A stretch of 64,000 nt of DNA from CAADGU01 sp035444285. Its GTDB lineage: Bacteria > Chloroflexota > Anaerolineae > Promineifilales > Promineifilaceae. The stretch covers positions 1 through 64,000 of the forward strand of contig DAOMOK010000030.1 in NCBI GenBank assembly GCA_035444285.1, read 5' to 3'. Below the pieces are notes generated by a model that did no database searches, had not been told where the DNA came from, and saw only the letters and a list, made by a program, of their open reading frames with translations. This document shows positions 35,801 through 42,574 of this stretch, one piece after another; the stretch's first letter is position 1, and each line of letters begins with the position of its first letter. Made by a program: the position numbers and the translations under genes.

Positions 35801-36150
35801 CGTTAGCGTTGGCGGGAGAATGGGGGGCGGCACGGCCGTATCTTACCGCCGCCCTGGACACCACCCAGACCCATAACCGGGTGCTGCTGCATTTGCAGGC
35901 ACAGCGGTTACAGGCCACGCTGCTGGCTGCTGAAGGCAATTGGCCGGAAGCGGAACGTTGTTTTGCTCAGGTCAGGGCGCGGGCTGCCGAATTTGACCTG
36001 CCGTTGGAGATAGCCCGGACTGATGCGATGTGGGGGAGTACGGCCGTGCGCTTTGCCCCCGCGCCATACCAGGGCCAACAACTGTTGGCGCAGGCTCGCC
36101 AGGTCTTTGCCGATCACCAGGCCAGAGCAGATTTGCTCGCCCTGGCCTGA
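32824..36150 (+). CDS. AfsR/MalT-like regulator: BTAD, AAA ATPase, TPR
   Basis: A 1108-aa regulator. The N-terminus (LTIRLFGAPEISVQGSPLAL, then KARALLYYLV) is the DNA-binding part, followed by BTAD (about 95-245, with LYRGPFLEGFSLPDTP). An AAA-type ATPase has P-loop GDGGIGKT near residue 300 and Walker B VLAVDDLQWAN; the last 500 residues are TPR-like helices with recurring EA/LA patterns. GAGGAAAG lies 3 nt before ATG. Architecture parallels the regulator at 12302, but the ATPase belongs to the AAA/MalT-type branch. Targets unknown; the divergent MetE-like gene is a candidate. Confidence 0.9.
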   Translation: MSNSAALTIRLFGAPEISVQGSPLALKNQKARALLYYLVITGQPHTRAHLATLLWSEYPAANAGGSLRATLFQLRRVLQSAALDQVLVAEGDLVCLQTTGIVCDVTQFCGLVADGREPSLVQAMDLYRGPFLEGFSLPDTPLFDDWRQWEEEKLRQSYLNILKHLAEITAVRRDLPQSLNYLQRLVQADPLAEEAQQQLIRLYLDSGHISQALRQYHQFESELHQKMGLLPAPASRALFQEALRRQQTPSPAQPPPPQKQEKRRQPRLPFVGRDGLLAHLLVIAQEVKGGHGRTVLLQGDGGIGKTRLLQEFLARLATDMPPWLVLQGACSPFDDLISFGPFLEAFQETPLGDLTDQLLTPKTDAPAERDQFAYQILQTLRRLSQSAPLVLAVDDLQWANSSTLNLFGLLATRLHHLPLLLVGTAQRPETIPALQRLVTLGRRRGQLQLLSLPPLTDTAVTHLLQNLSIAPPAIPSLAGWLQTRADGNPFVLDEIIAQLRAEVILAPVGDQWQVDPGRWLRWRATYSLPETTHDLVSWRLRNLVPEARALLEVLAVAGQPLPLALLADFAGTPESQLASILDDLAGRGLLVESSGELFALAHYLLRETVLQRLTHVRRRLIHRQLAQQMAQCPALQATFPLWEVARHAVAGEDVALARQYGLPILAELPRDDTGAVTVDFLRHLYDLLAPSALPDELLRLARVIADGQQSLGHLTEASHWQQRYLALAQRTNNVVAQAAAYLEMGELALISNDYVAATKAAAEGLAACKRLAAHDLTGQRLTGRGHRLLGHALAMEGRDLVAAEQQLQLATAVHRQADHPRDLCASLFELGNVAAQQGRLLPALELYEEAAHVAEAGQSHYFHALARNNLAYHSLLLGWLKAAQRALAQGQQLAETHELLGAVLHLSSTQGEIHLYLAEWEAAEEAFQSGLALAEELGNLERQAGYRAGLALAARGQRDLPRTQTLLEEALLLINGHGYWHLRARLLIWLAETLALAGEWGAARPYLTAALDTTQTHNRVLLHLQAQRLQATLLAAEGNWPEAERCFAQVRARAAEFDLPLEIARTDAMWGSTAVRFAPAPYQGQQLLAQARQVFADHQARADLLALA

Positions 36151-36277
36151 ATCATGCCACAAATAACGCGCCGATAACGCCCCCTTTTTATAATCAACAC
36201 ACGCGCATTGGATATTTTAAGAGATTGGTCCAATCTTCCAGATTGAACCAATCTTACATGTATGAAGGAGAAAAAAG

Positions 36278-37102
36278 ATGGCGGTAAACCCGATGGAGTA
36301 CAAGAGTAAAGATGTGGTGTTGGATGTGGTGCGCACGGAGCGCGGCCGGTTTTTTGAGGTGGTGGATAACCCGGATAACTGGTACGTGGACACCCGCTGC
36401 GAAGGCTGGCAGGTACGCGATCTGGTCGGCCACATGATTGATGTGACGGAGGCTTATCTGGATCGCTGGGACATTGCCAGCAAAGGTGAAGAGGCCCCGC
36501 CGCCACGTGGTTGGCAGGTGATGGCCAGAGATTTGAACGACAGCGCGCTGGCACTGCGCACCCTTTCCCGTGAGGAAGCGATTGACCGCCTTAAAGCAGA
36601 TTCGGACAAAATGATGGGGATTTTTGAGTCGCTGAGTGAAGATGAGTGGAACAGCTTTATGGTCGCGCATGTTTTCTCCGGCCCCGTGCCCGCATTTTGT
36701 TATCCCGCGTTCCAGATTATGGATTATGGCGTGCATACCTGGGACATGCACTGGGGGCTGGGTGAAAAGGACGGTATCCTCGATGAGCGCACGGCCGGCG
36801 TTTTACTGCCCTACATGTTTATTATCTGGCAGTATTCGGTGGACCAGGAAGCGGCCAAAGGGGTGGATATTACCTACGGCATCAAAGTGGATGGTGAGTG
36901 GGGTGGTCAGTGGAAAGCCACCATCAAGGATGGCCAGTTTGGCTACGAAGCAACAGATGATTTGAGCGGTGTTCCGGCCATTTTCCATTTCAAGCATCCG
37001 TCGGATATGGTTTTGACCACCTATCAGCGCGTCCAGGGCGGCGAAACATCCGGTGACCCGGATGTGATTCAAAAGGCGCGCAGCGTCTTCTTCCACATTT
37101 AG
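36278..37102 (+). CDS. Maleylpyruvate isomerase (mycothiol-type/DinB) family enzyme
   Basis: 274 aa, AGGAG 7 nt before ATG. The N-terminal DinB-like four-helix bundle has the metal motif in VRDLVGHMID (H52) and MDYGVHTWDMHW (D149, H153), as in mycothiol-dependent maleylpyruvate isomerases; the C-terminal 90 residues look like the SCP2-type domain that follows in that family. The isomerase activity needs a thiol cofactor; a mycothiol pathway cannot be judged from this window, so the true reaction is open. It heads a five-gene plus-strand run that ends at 41126. Confidence 0.85.
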   Translation: MAVNPMEYKSKDVVLDVVRTERGRFFEVVDNPDNWYVDTRCEGWQVRDLVGHMIDVTEAYLDRWDIASKGEEAPPPRGWQVMARDLNDSALALRTLSREEAIDRLKADSDKMMGIFESLSEDEWNSFMVAHVFSGPVPAFCYPAFQIMDYGVHTWDMHWGLGEKDGILDERTAGVLLPYMFIIWQYSVDQEAAKGVDITYGIKVDGEWGGQWKATIKDGQFGYEATDDLSGVPAIFHFKHPSDMVLTTYQRVQGGETSGDPDVIQKARSVFFHI

Positions 37103-37128
37103 TGGGGCGATTTTCCAAATCGCCCTAC
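37102..37128. repeat. Inverted repeat, GTAGGGCGATTT family
   Basis: GTGGGGCGATTTTCC pairs with AAATCGCCCTAC; the hairpin overlaps the stop of the isomerase-like gene and reaches to the next ATG. Sister copies lie at 38439-38465 and 58364-58390. Confidence 0.8.
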
Positions 37129-37785
37129 ATGGGAACGCCAAAAACGATGCGGCCGTGGACGACGACAGAGAATGGCGCTCTGTGGGTTGTGGAGACGAAT
37201 GATGGTTTGCCGCCGTTTTGCCCGGCGCGTGCTGAGGTGATATTTGCCGAAACCCGGCGCGAGGATGTGGCTGAACTGGCGGTGGCCATGAACCTGGCTT
37301 CGGCCGAACCCATCTGGCAGCGTTTAGGCAACGGCCGTCGTTGTTTTCATTTGCGCGTGGATGGACAGATTGCTACCTATGGCTGGGTGACACGCGGCGT
37401 GGAGTGTGTGGGCGAGTTGGAGCGGCAATTTCATTTGCATGAGGACGAGGCATACATATGGGATTGTGGCACGGTTGCGGCCTGGCGACGGCAGCGTTTT
37501 TACAGCGCCTTGTTAAGCCACCTGATTGTCCGGCTGCATGAGGAAGGAGTGGCGCGCATCTGGATTGGCGCGTCGCGGCAAAACCGGCCGTCTATTCAGG
37601 GTTTTGCTAATGCTGGATTTCAGCCGGTGGTGGAGTGTAGTTACGGCCGTGTCTCCCGGCTGACCATTCTCTGGATTCAACACGCCCCGGCTGCCCCACA
37701 CCCGCTCATTCAGGCCGCTTACCGCATCTTGCTCAACAGCCACGAACGGCGGTTGGGGCCTCTGGCGATTGGTTACATGAAGTGA
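37129..37785 (+). CDS. GNAT-like acetyltransferase
   Basis: About 218 aa from ATG 37129 (or ATG 37150). A GTG at 37102 overlaps the preceding stop as TAGTG, but lies inside a hairpin. GNAT features: a central beta strand ATYGWVTRGVE, the acetyl-CoA turn AAWRRQRFYSALLSHLIVRL, and RIWIGASRQNRPSIQGFANA followed by GF. The substrate is unknown. It lies between the isomerase-like enzyme and a VOC protein, all on the plus strand with spacers that hold perfect hairpins. Confidence 0.75.
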   Translation: MGTPKTMRPWTTTENGALWVVETNDGLPPFCPARAEVIFAETRREDVAELAVAMNLASAEPIWQRLGNGRRCFHLRVDGQIATYGWVTRGVECVGELERQFHLHEDEAYIWDCGTVAAWRRQRFYSALLSHLIVRLHEEGVARIWIGASRQNRPSIQGFANAGFQPVVECSYGRVSRLTILWIQHAPAAPHPLIQAAYRILLNSHERRLGPLAIGYMK

Positions 37786-37791
37786 TAGTCT

Positions 37792-37822
37792 GGTGCGACG
37801 CACTTTTGAAGTGCGTCGCACC
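37792..37822. repeat. Perfect inverted repeat GGTGCGACGCACTT
   Basis: 14-nt arms with a TTG loop, just after the acetyltransferase stop and 18 nt before the VOC start. It also contains the shorter palindrome GTGCG...CGCAC. It could attenuate or process the operon message. Confidence 0.9.
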
Positions 37823-37839
37823 TTCCCTTCGAGGACAAT

Positions 37840-38442
37840 ATGAAAAAGATTCAGACACAAGGCGTCCACCACATCACCATTGTCGGCGCCACGCGGCAGA
37901 TGGCGATTGATTTTTGGGAGGGGGTATTGGGCATGCCCTTCATCTTTGAGCAGCCGAACCTGGATAACGCCAATGAAAGTCACCTTTATTTTGATCCGGG
38001 TGACGGCCGTCTCATTACCATCTTCACCAATGAAAACCGCGCGGCCGATCCCACGCCCAACCCGGAAGGCATTGGTAATCTGCACCACATCGCCTTTAGC
38101 GTTTCCCGTTCTACGTTTATTGAGACGGCCAAACGACTGAGTGAACGGGGCATTAAAAATACCGGTGAAATAGATCGAGGTTTCATGTACTCCATCTATT
38201 TCCGCGATCCGTTGGGGCAGCGGTACGAACTGGCCAGCTACAAATTTGAGCCACCCGCCGGCTGCACCCATGCCCAGGTCTTGTTTGAAGCGCACAAAAT
38301 CCGCGTGGCCGAGGGCGCGTACAATATCCAGGACGCACACCTGGCCGATGCCATTGAACTGTTGACCCGCCGCCAGCAAGGGTCGCTTTCCGACGATTTA
38401 TCGGCCAAACATGCTTATCCGCAGCTTGTAGACGGGCCGTAG
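37840..38442 (+). CDS. VOC-fold metalloenzyme (glyoxalase/extradiol dioxygenase type)
   Basis: 200 aa, GAGGA 5 nt before ATG. Two vicinal-oxygen-chelate halves: GVHHITIVGATRQMAIDFWE (H10/H11) and GNLHHIAFSV (H82/H83), with the closing ligand in RYELASYKFEPP (E130). This His-His-Glu set binds a divalent metal, as in ring-cleaving dioxygenases and glyoxalase relatives. Metal-dependent chemistry on an aromatic or alpha-keto compound is likely; the exact reaction is not. The last 60 residues are an acidic extension. Located in the five-gene run. Confidence 0.88.
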   Translation: MKKIQTQGVHHITIVGATRQMAIDFWEGVLGMPFIFEQPNLDNANESHLYFDPGDGRLITIFTNENRAADPTPNPEGIGNLHHIAFSVSRSTFIETAKRLSERGIKNTGEIDRGFMYSIYFRDPLGQRYELASYKFEPPAGCTHAQVLFEAHKIRVAEGAYNIQDAHLADAIELLTRRQQGSLSDDLSAKHAYPQLVDGP

Positions 38443-38465
38443 GGCGATTTGGAAACTCGCTCTAC
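38439..38465. repeat. Inverted repeat, GTAGGGCGATTT family (diverged)
   Basis: GTAGGGCGATTT faces AACTCGCTCTAC with a few mismatches; it lies across the VOC stop and just before the aldo/keto reductase start. Confidence 0.7.
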
Positions 38466-38473
38466 ATCTGCTT

Positions 38474-39436
38474 ATGGAATATAGACAACTCGGTCATTCA
38501 AACCTGAAAGTTTCTGCCTTTTCGTTGGGTTCATGGTTGACCTATGAATTCATGGATGAAAAGGCGGCACTGGCGGTCATTGAAAGCGGCTTGCAGGCGG
38601 GCATCAACTTTCTGGACGACGCCCGCTATGATGACCGTACCGGCCACGCGCCGCTGAAAAGTGGCTATTCGGAAGTGCTGTTCGGCCGTTTGCTGCGGCA
38701 GGGTGGTTGGAACCGGGCCGATCTGGTGATCGCCAATAAGCTGTGGTACGAATTTTACCCGGCCGAAAGCCCGGAAGCGGAACTGGATGGTTCCCTGGCG
38801 CGGTTGCAGATGGCATATCTGGATCTCGTCTACTGCGCCTCACCCCCGGCTGCCTTGCCTGTCGCTGACATGGTACGGCAAATGGATGCCTTGATTAAAA
38901 CCGGCAAGCTGCGCTATTGGGGAGTTCTGAACTGGCCGCTGACCCAAATTGAGGAAGCGTGGCAGGTGGCTACGAGCGAAGGTCTGGCTGCTCCCTGTGC
39001 TGCGCAGTTGGCCTACAGCCTGCTACAAAGATTGCCGGTGGAAGATGAGGTTACTAAAGAGCTTTTCCATAAAGCCGGGATTGGCATTGTGGCTTCTTAC
39101 AGTCTGTACGGGGGTCTATTGACGGGCAAGTACAATCAGACAGCGGGGGAGGGTCACGGCCGTTTCCACCAAGAAGCTATCGAATCCATGCGCCAGAAAC
39201 AACTGCTGGCAAAGGTGGATGCGCTGATCGCGCTGGCAGCCGAGGTGGGCTGCACCCCGGCGCAATTGGCGTTGGCCTATTGCCTGGCAAACGAGCAAGT
39301 CATCAGCCTGCTGTTTGGGGCGACAAAGGTGGCGCAGGTGACCGAAAACCTGCAATCGCTGGCGATTCTTTCCCGGTTGGATGCTAAAATCATGGGAAGA
39401 TTGCACGATATAAGCCAACCACAAGTGGAGAGATAA
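38474..39436 (+). CDS. Aldo/keto reductase family protein lacking the usual catalytic His
   Basis: 320 aa with the AKR barrel: YRQLGHSNLKVSAFSLG, AGINFLDDARYDD (usual D-T-A-x-x-Y site), LVIANKLWYEF (K89) and GIGIVASYSLYGGLLTGKY. The segment that normally carries the catalytic His (consensus YLHxPD) reads VYCASPP at 120-125, so the His is missing. The cofactor-binding C-terminus is intact. It may be a reductase with altered chemistry or a non-enzymatic subunit; related AKRs include channel beta-subunit-like proteins. Stop at 39436 is 4 nt before the next gene, so both are co-translated. Confidence 0.88.
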   Translation: MEYRQLGHSNLKVSAFSLGSWLTYEFMDEKAALAVIESGLQAGINFLDDARYDDRTGHAPLKSGYSEVLFGRLLRQGGWNRADLVIANKLWYEFYPAESPEAELDGSLARLQMAYLDLVYCASPPAALPVADMVRQMDALIKTGKLRYWGVLNWPLTQIEEAWQVATSEGLAAPCAAQLAYSLLQRLPVEDEVTKELFHKAGIGIVASYSLYGGLLTGKYNQTAGEGHGRFHQEAIESMRQKQLLAKVDALIALAAEVGCTPAQLALAYCLANEQVISLLFGATKVAQVTENLQSLAILSRLDAKIMGRLHDISQPQVER

Positions 39437-39440
39437 TTGA

Positions 39441-41126
39441 ATGGAACAAAATGATAACAAAACAGGCGCCAGGTTCATTGCCGAAACGCTGCAAGGGTAT
39501 GGCGTGACGCACGTCTTTTACGTGGACGCCATTTTGCGCAAGACGATGGTGGATTTGGAAGAATTGGGGATTCGCCGGGTCATCACCCATTCGGAAAAGG
39601 CGGCAGCGTATATGGCCGATGGCTATGCCCGCATTTCCGGCCGGCCGGGCGTGTGTATGGCGCAGTCGGTGGGGGCGGCTAACCTGGCGGCCGGGCTGCA
39701 AGACGCCTGGTTGGGTCGGTCGCCGGTGATTGCTCTTACCGGCAAGAAGCCGCCCCTGTTCCAACACCGCCACGCCTACCAGGAAATTGACCACGCACCC
39801 ATGTTTGCGCCGGTCACCAAATACAATGTGGATGTGGTCAATATTGCCCAGTTGCCGTTTTATTTGCGGCAGGCGTTTCGGGAAGCGACATCGGGCACGC
39901 CACGCCCGGTGCATCTGGATTTGTTGGGGCACAGCGCACGGCCGTTGGAAGCCGCCACCGCCGAATTGCCGGTGATCATTGAAGAACCGTTCACCTATTA
40001 TCCCTCCTTCCGGCCTGAACCGGACGCCGCCAGTGTAGAACGGGCCGCCCGCGCCATTGCCGCCGCCCAACGCCCGGTGATTGTGGCCGGGGGTGGTGTG
40101 CGCAGTTCGGGAGCGGCGATGGCAGTGGTGGCATTGGCGGAAAAGCTCTCGATTCCGGTGGCAACTTCGGTGAATGGCAAGGGCACCATTCTGGACGATC
40201 ATCCGCTAAGTGTGGGGGTGGTGGGGTCTTATTCAGTGCGCTGTGCCAATCAGGTGGTGGCAGCGGCCGACCTGGTGATCTACATTGGCAGTAATACCGG
40301 CGACCAGGTGACGCATAATTGGACGGCGCCACCGGTGGGTACGGCCGTTGTCCAGATTGACATTGACCCCACCGAAATTGGCCGCAGTTATGCCGGGGCA
40401 ATTGGGGTGGTGGGGGATGCACGCACGGCCATTGCCAGACTTACCGCCTCCCTGAAACCCAAACCAGCCAACGCGGCCTGGTTGGCGCAAGCTCAGGCGT
40501 TTGTGCGCACCTGGCGCGAAGAGATTGAGCCGCTGCGCCAATCGGACGCTGTGCCCATCCGACCCGAAAGATTATGTAAAGAATTGAGCGATGTCTTGCC
40601 TGAGGATGCTGTTTTGGTCGCTGACACCGGCTATTCCGCTATCTGGACGGCGACGATGGTGCAGCTACGCCATCCTGGGCAGACGTATCTGCGGGCCGCC
40701 GGTTCATTGGGATGGGCTTTTCCGGCGGCGCTGGGCGTCAAATGCGCTGTGCCGGCGCGGCCGGTCATTTGTTTCACCGGCGATGGTGGTTTTTGGTATC
40801 ACCTGAGCGAACTGGAAACGGCGCGTCGCCATCACATCAATACCGTGACCATCATCAACAACAATGGCGGGCTGGGGCAGGGCATCCCTGATGTTCACAA
40901 GATGTATGGCGACCGACCGGGGAAACCGGAAGAGCTTTATCAATTTGAACCGGTCAATTTCGCCCGCATTGCGCAGGAAATGGGCTGTGTGGGTCTGCGG
41001 GTGGAGCGCCCGGAGGAAATTGGCACGGCCGTGCAGCAGGCATTAGCGACGTCTGCGCCTACTGTCATCGAAGTGATCACCGGCTTGCACTATCATGCGC
41101 CGGAGGTCTGGTCGCCGCCTGGCTAG
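39441..41126 (+). CDS. ThDP-dependent enzyme (acetolactate synthase-like)
   Basis: 561 aa with the three ThDP-enzyme domains: the Pyr domain with the activating Glu in HSEKAAAYMADGYAR (E52), the central domain around VIVAGGGVRSSGAAM, and the PP domain with GDGG (447-450) and the NNNGG motif that binds ThDP-Mg. Related enzymes condense or decarboxylate 2-oxo acids. The lack of a small regulatory subunit and the neighbours (VOC, AKR, isomerase-like) argue against branched-chain amino acid synthesis and for decarboxylation of a keto acid in catabolism. Function is an inference from the set. Confidence 0.9.
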   Translation: MEQNDNKTGARFIAETLQGYGVTHVFYVDAILRKTMVDLEELGIRRVITHSEKAAAYMADGYARISGRPGVCMAQSVGAANLAAGLQDAWLGRSPVIALTGKKPPLFQHRHAYQEIDHAPMFAPVTKYNVDVVNIAQLPFYLRQAFREATSGTPRPVHLDLLGHSARPLEAATAELPVIIEEPFTYYPSFRPEPDAASVERAARAIAAAQRPVIVAGGGVRSSGAAMAVVALAEKLSIPVATSVNGKGTILDDHPLSVGVVGSYSVRCANQVVAAADLVIYIGSNTGDQVTHNWTAPPVGTAVVQIDIDPTEIGRSYAGAIGVVGDARTAIARLTASLKPKPANAAWLAQAQAFVRTWREEIEPLRQSDAVPIRPERLCKELSDVLPEDAVLVADTGYSAIWTATMVQLRHPGQTYLRAAGSLGWAFPAALGVKCAVPARPVICFTGDGGFWYHLSELETARRHHINTVTIINNNGGLGQGIPDVHKMYGDRPGKPEELYQFEPVNFARIAQEMGCVGLRVERPEEIGTAVQQALATSAPTVIEVITGLHYHAPEVWSPPG

Positions 41127-41353
41127 TGGGGAGCGCCAGCGGTGCATAATGGTGGGTCATGCCATGCGGCAGCAACGAATCGGGGCCGTCTACGGGGCCA
41201 TGCCGCCTACTGCCACCAACGGCAACCAATGTCTACACAGAATGTGAAAATGAAACATGAGAACCGACGTGGTTGGTTCGTAGCCGCTCTAAAAAAGATG
41301 CAGGGTCTTTTTTTGTTCAGGCGTCTTTCCCTTTTCAACTCCCGAAACAACCG

Positions 41354-42433
41354 CTAGGTGGCGACATCATGTATAGCCAGCGTGTCAAACCGCTCCGTGC
41401 CATCAACCTCCAACACAAAGTCAGCGCCGAAGGCCATAGAGGGTGAAAGGGAACCGATGGGCCGATGGGCTAATGTTTTTTCGACGGCAAGCAGGCTGGC
41501 AACGGCCGTTAACTGATACGCCTCAATGGTTTCCAGCCACGCCTCTTTTTGGTTCCCCTCTGCATCTTTGGCGCAGGCCCATACATAGCTGCGGGCGGTG
41601 TGGCGCGTCTTTTCATCTGGTCCTTTGACCGTCAGTTCGACTGCTTTTTTCGCCAGGCTGCGGATGGGAGCAAATGCCAGGAGGCGGCTGGTGAGCGGGG
41701 CCAGGGTGGTGGCACCCCTGGGCACTGAGATTGCCATGTAAACGGTGACGTTGGGGATGCCGGTGGCGCGTTCGGCTGTCGCCAAATCACCCCAGGGGAC
41801 AGGCACGACGGTGCGCGTTTTGCCACTACTGAACTGGATATCACGTTTGCCTTCCCCGATGGGAACTTGTTCATAACGGCCGTTTCTGCGGATCATGCTG
41901 CCTTTGGACATGGTAGGCGTCAGTTCCAACATTGTTTTGGTAGTGCCCGCGCTGGCTACCGATATGCCCCCAATCGCCATCTCTAATTCGGTGGCATTCG
42001 GCAGATGCTCGCTGACATATTTTGCCATACAGTCGGTAGGCACGATGTCGAACCCGACGCCGGAAATGAGGGCGATTCCTTGTTCGCGGGCGTGGGTGTC
42101 ATAGGAGAAGGTGGTCTCGAAGACAGGAATTTCGCCGGTGATGTCGAGGTAATGGGTTTTGCCGGCAAGGCACGCCTGGATCATCGGTTCGCTGGTGTGG
42201 ATGAAAGGGCCAGCAGCGTGGAGCACCAGATCGAAATCGGCAACGATTTGATTGAGCCGGTCCGTGTCGCTGAGGTCGCTGCTGATATGATCCAGACCGA
42301 ACGCTTCGGCGACAGCTTTGGTCTTTGCTTCATTCCGTCCGGCCAGCACCGGCTTATGCCCCCGGTTGACGGCTTCTTCTACTATTAAGCGACCTGTAAA
42401 CCCATAGGCGCCATACAACAACCAGTTTCCCAT
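41354..42433 (-). CDS. Saccharopine dehydrogenase-like (trans-acting enoyl reductase type) protein
   Basis: 359 aa, AGGAG 6 nt before the start. An N-terminal Rossmann motif GAYGFTGRL (8-16), DLVLHAAGPFIHTSEPMI, and ISGVGFDIVPTDCMA match the saccharopine-dehydrogenase-like family that includes trans-acting enoyl reductases and membrane-associated forms. It would use NAD(P)H on an unknown substrate. It is convergent with the ThDP gene. The 227-bp spacer between them holds an A/T hairpin (AAAAAAGA...TCTTTTTT, 41290-41315) that may terminate one or both. Confidence 0.85.
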   Translation of the reverse strand: MGNWLLYGAYGFTGRLIVEEAVNRGHKPVLAGRNEAKTKAVAEAFGLDHISSDLSDTDRLNQIVADFDLVLHAAGPFIHTSEPMIQACLAGKTHYLDITGEIPVFETTFSYDTHAREQGIALISGVGFDIVPTDCMAKYVSEHLPNATELEMAIGGISVASAGTTKTMLELTPTMSKGSMIRRNGRYEQVPIGEGKRDIQFSSGKTRTVVPVPWGDLATAERATGIPNVTVYMAISVPRGATTLAPLTSRLLAFAPIRSLAKKAVELTVKGPDEKTRHTARSYVWACAKDAEGNQKEAWLETIEAYQLTAVASLLAVEKTLAHRPIGSLSPSMAFGADFVLEVDGTERFDTLAIHDVAT

Positions 42434-42574
42434 CGGATTCTCCTTTTTTAGACCTCCAAAGTCAGAGGTTTAAGCGGTGTTAAAAAATCGAGCTGACAAA
42501 ACACTTACCGAAGATGAGTTGGATGCCTGTGAGCAGCAGGGTGTAAAGGATTACGTTCTTCTCGGATGACGGAA

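Noticed and set aside
37102..37128. GTG start for the GNAT-like gene overlapping the previous stop
   Set aside because: The added residues come from the hairpin sequence GTGGGGCGATTTTCC and there is no ribosome site; ATG 37129 is more likely.
41142..41357. 71-aa plus-strand frame after the ThDP gene
   Set aside because: Composition is unlike a protein (His/Arg/Asn-rich without structure), there is no ribosome site, and it crosses an A/T hairpin.
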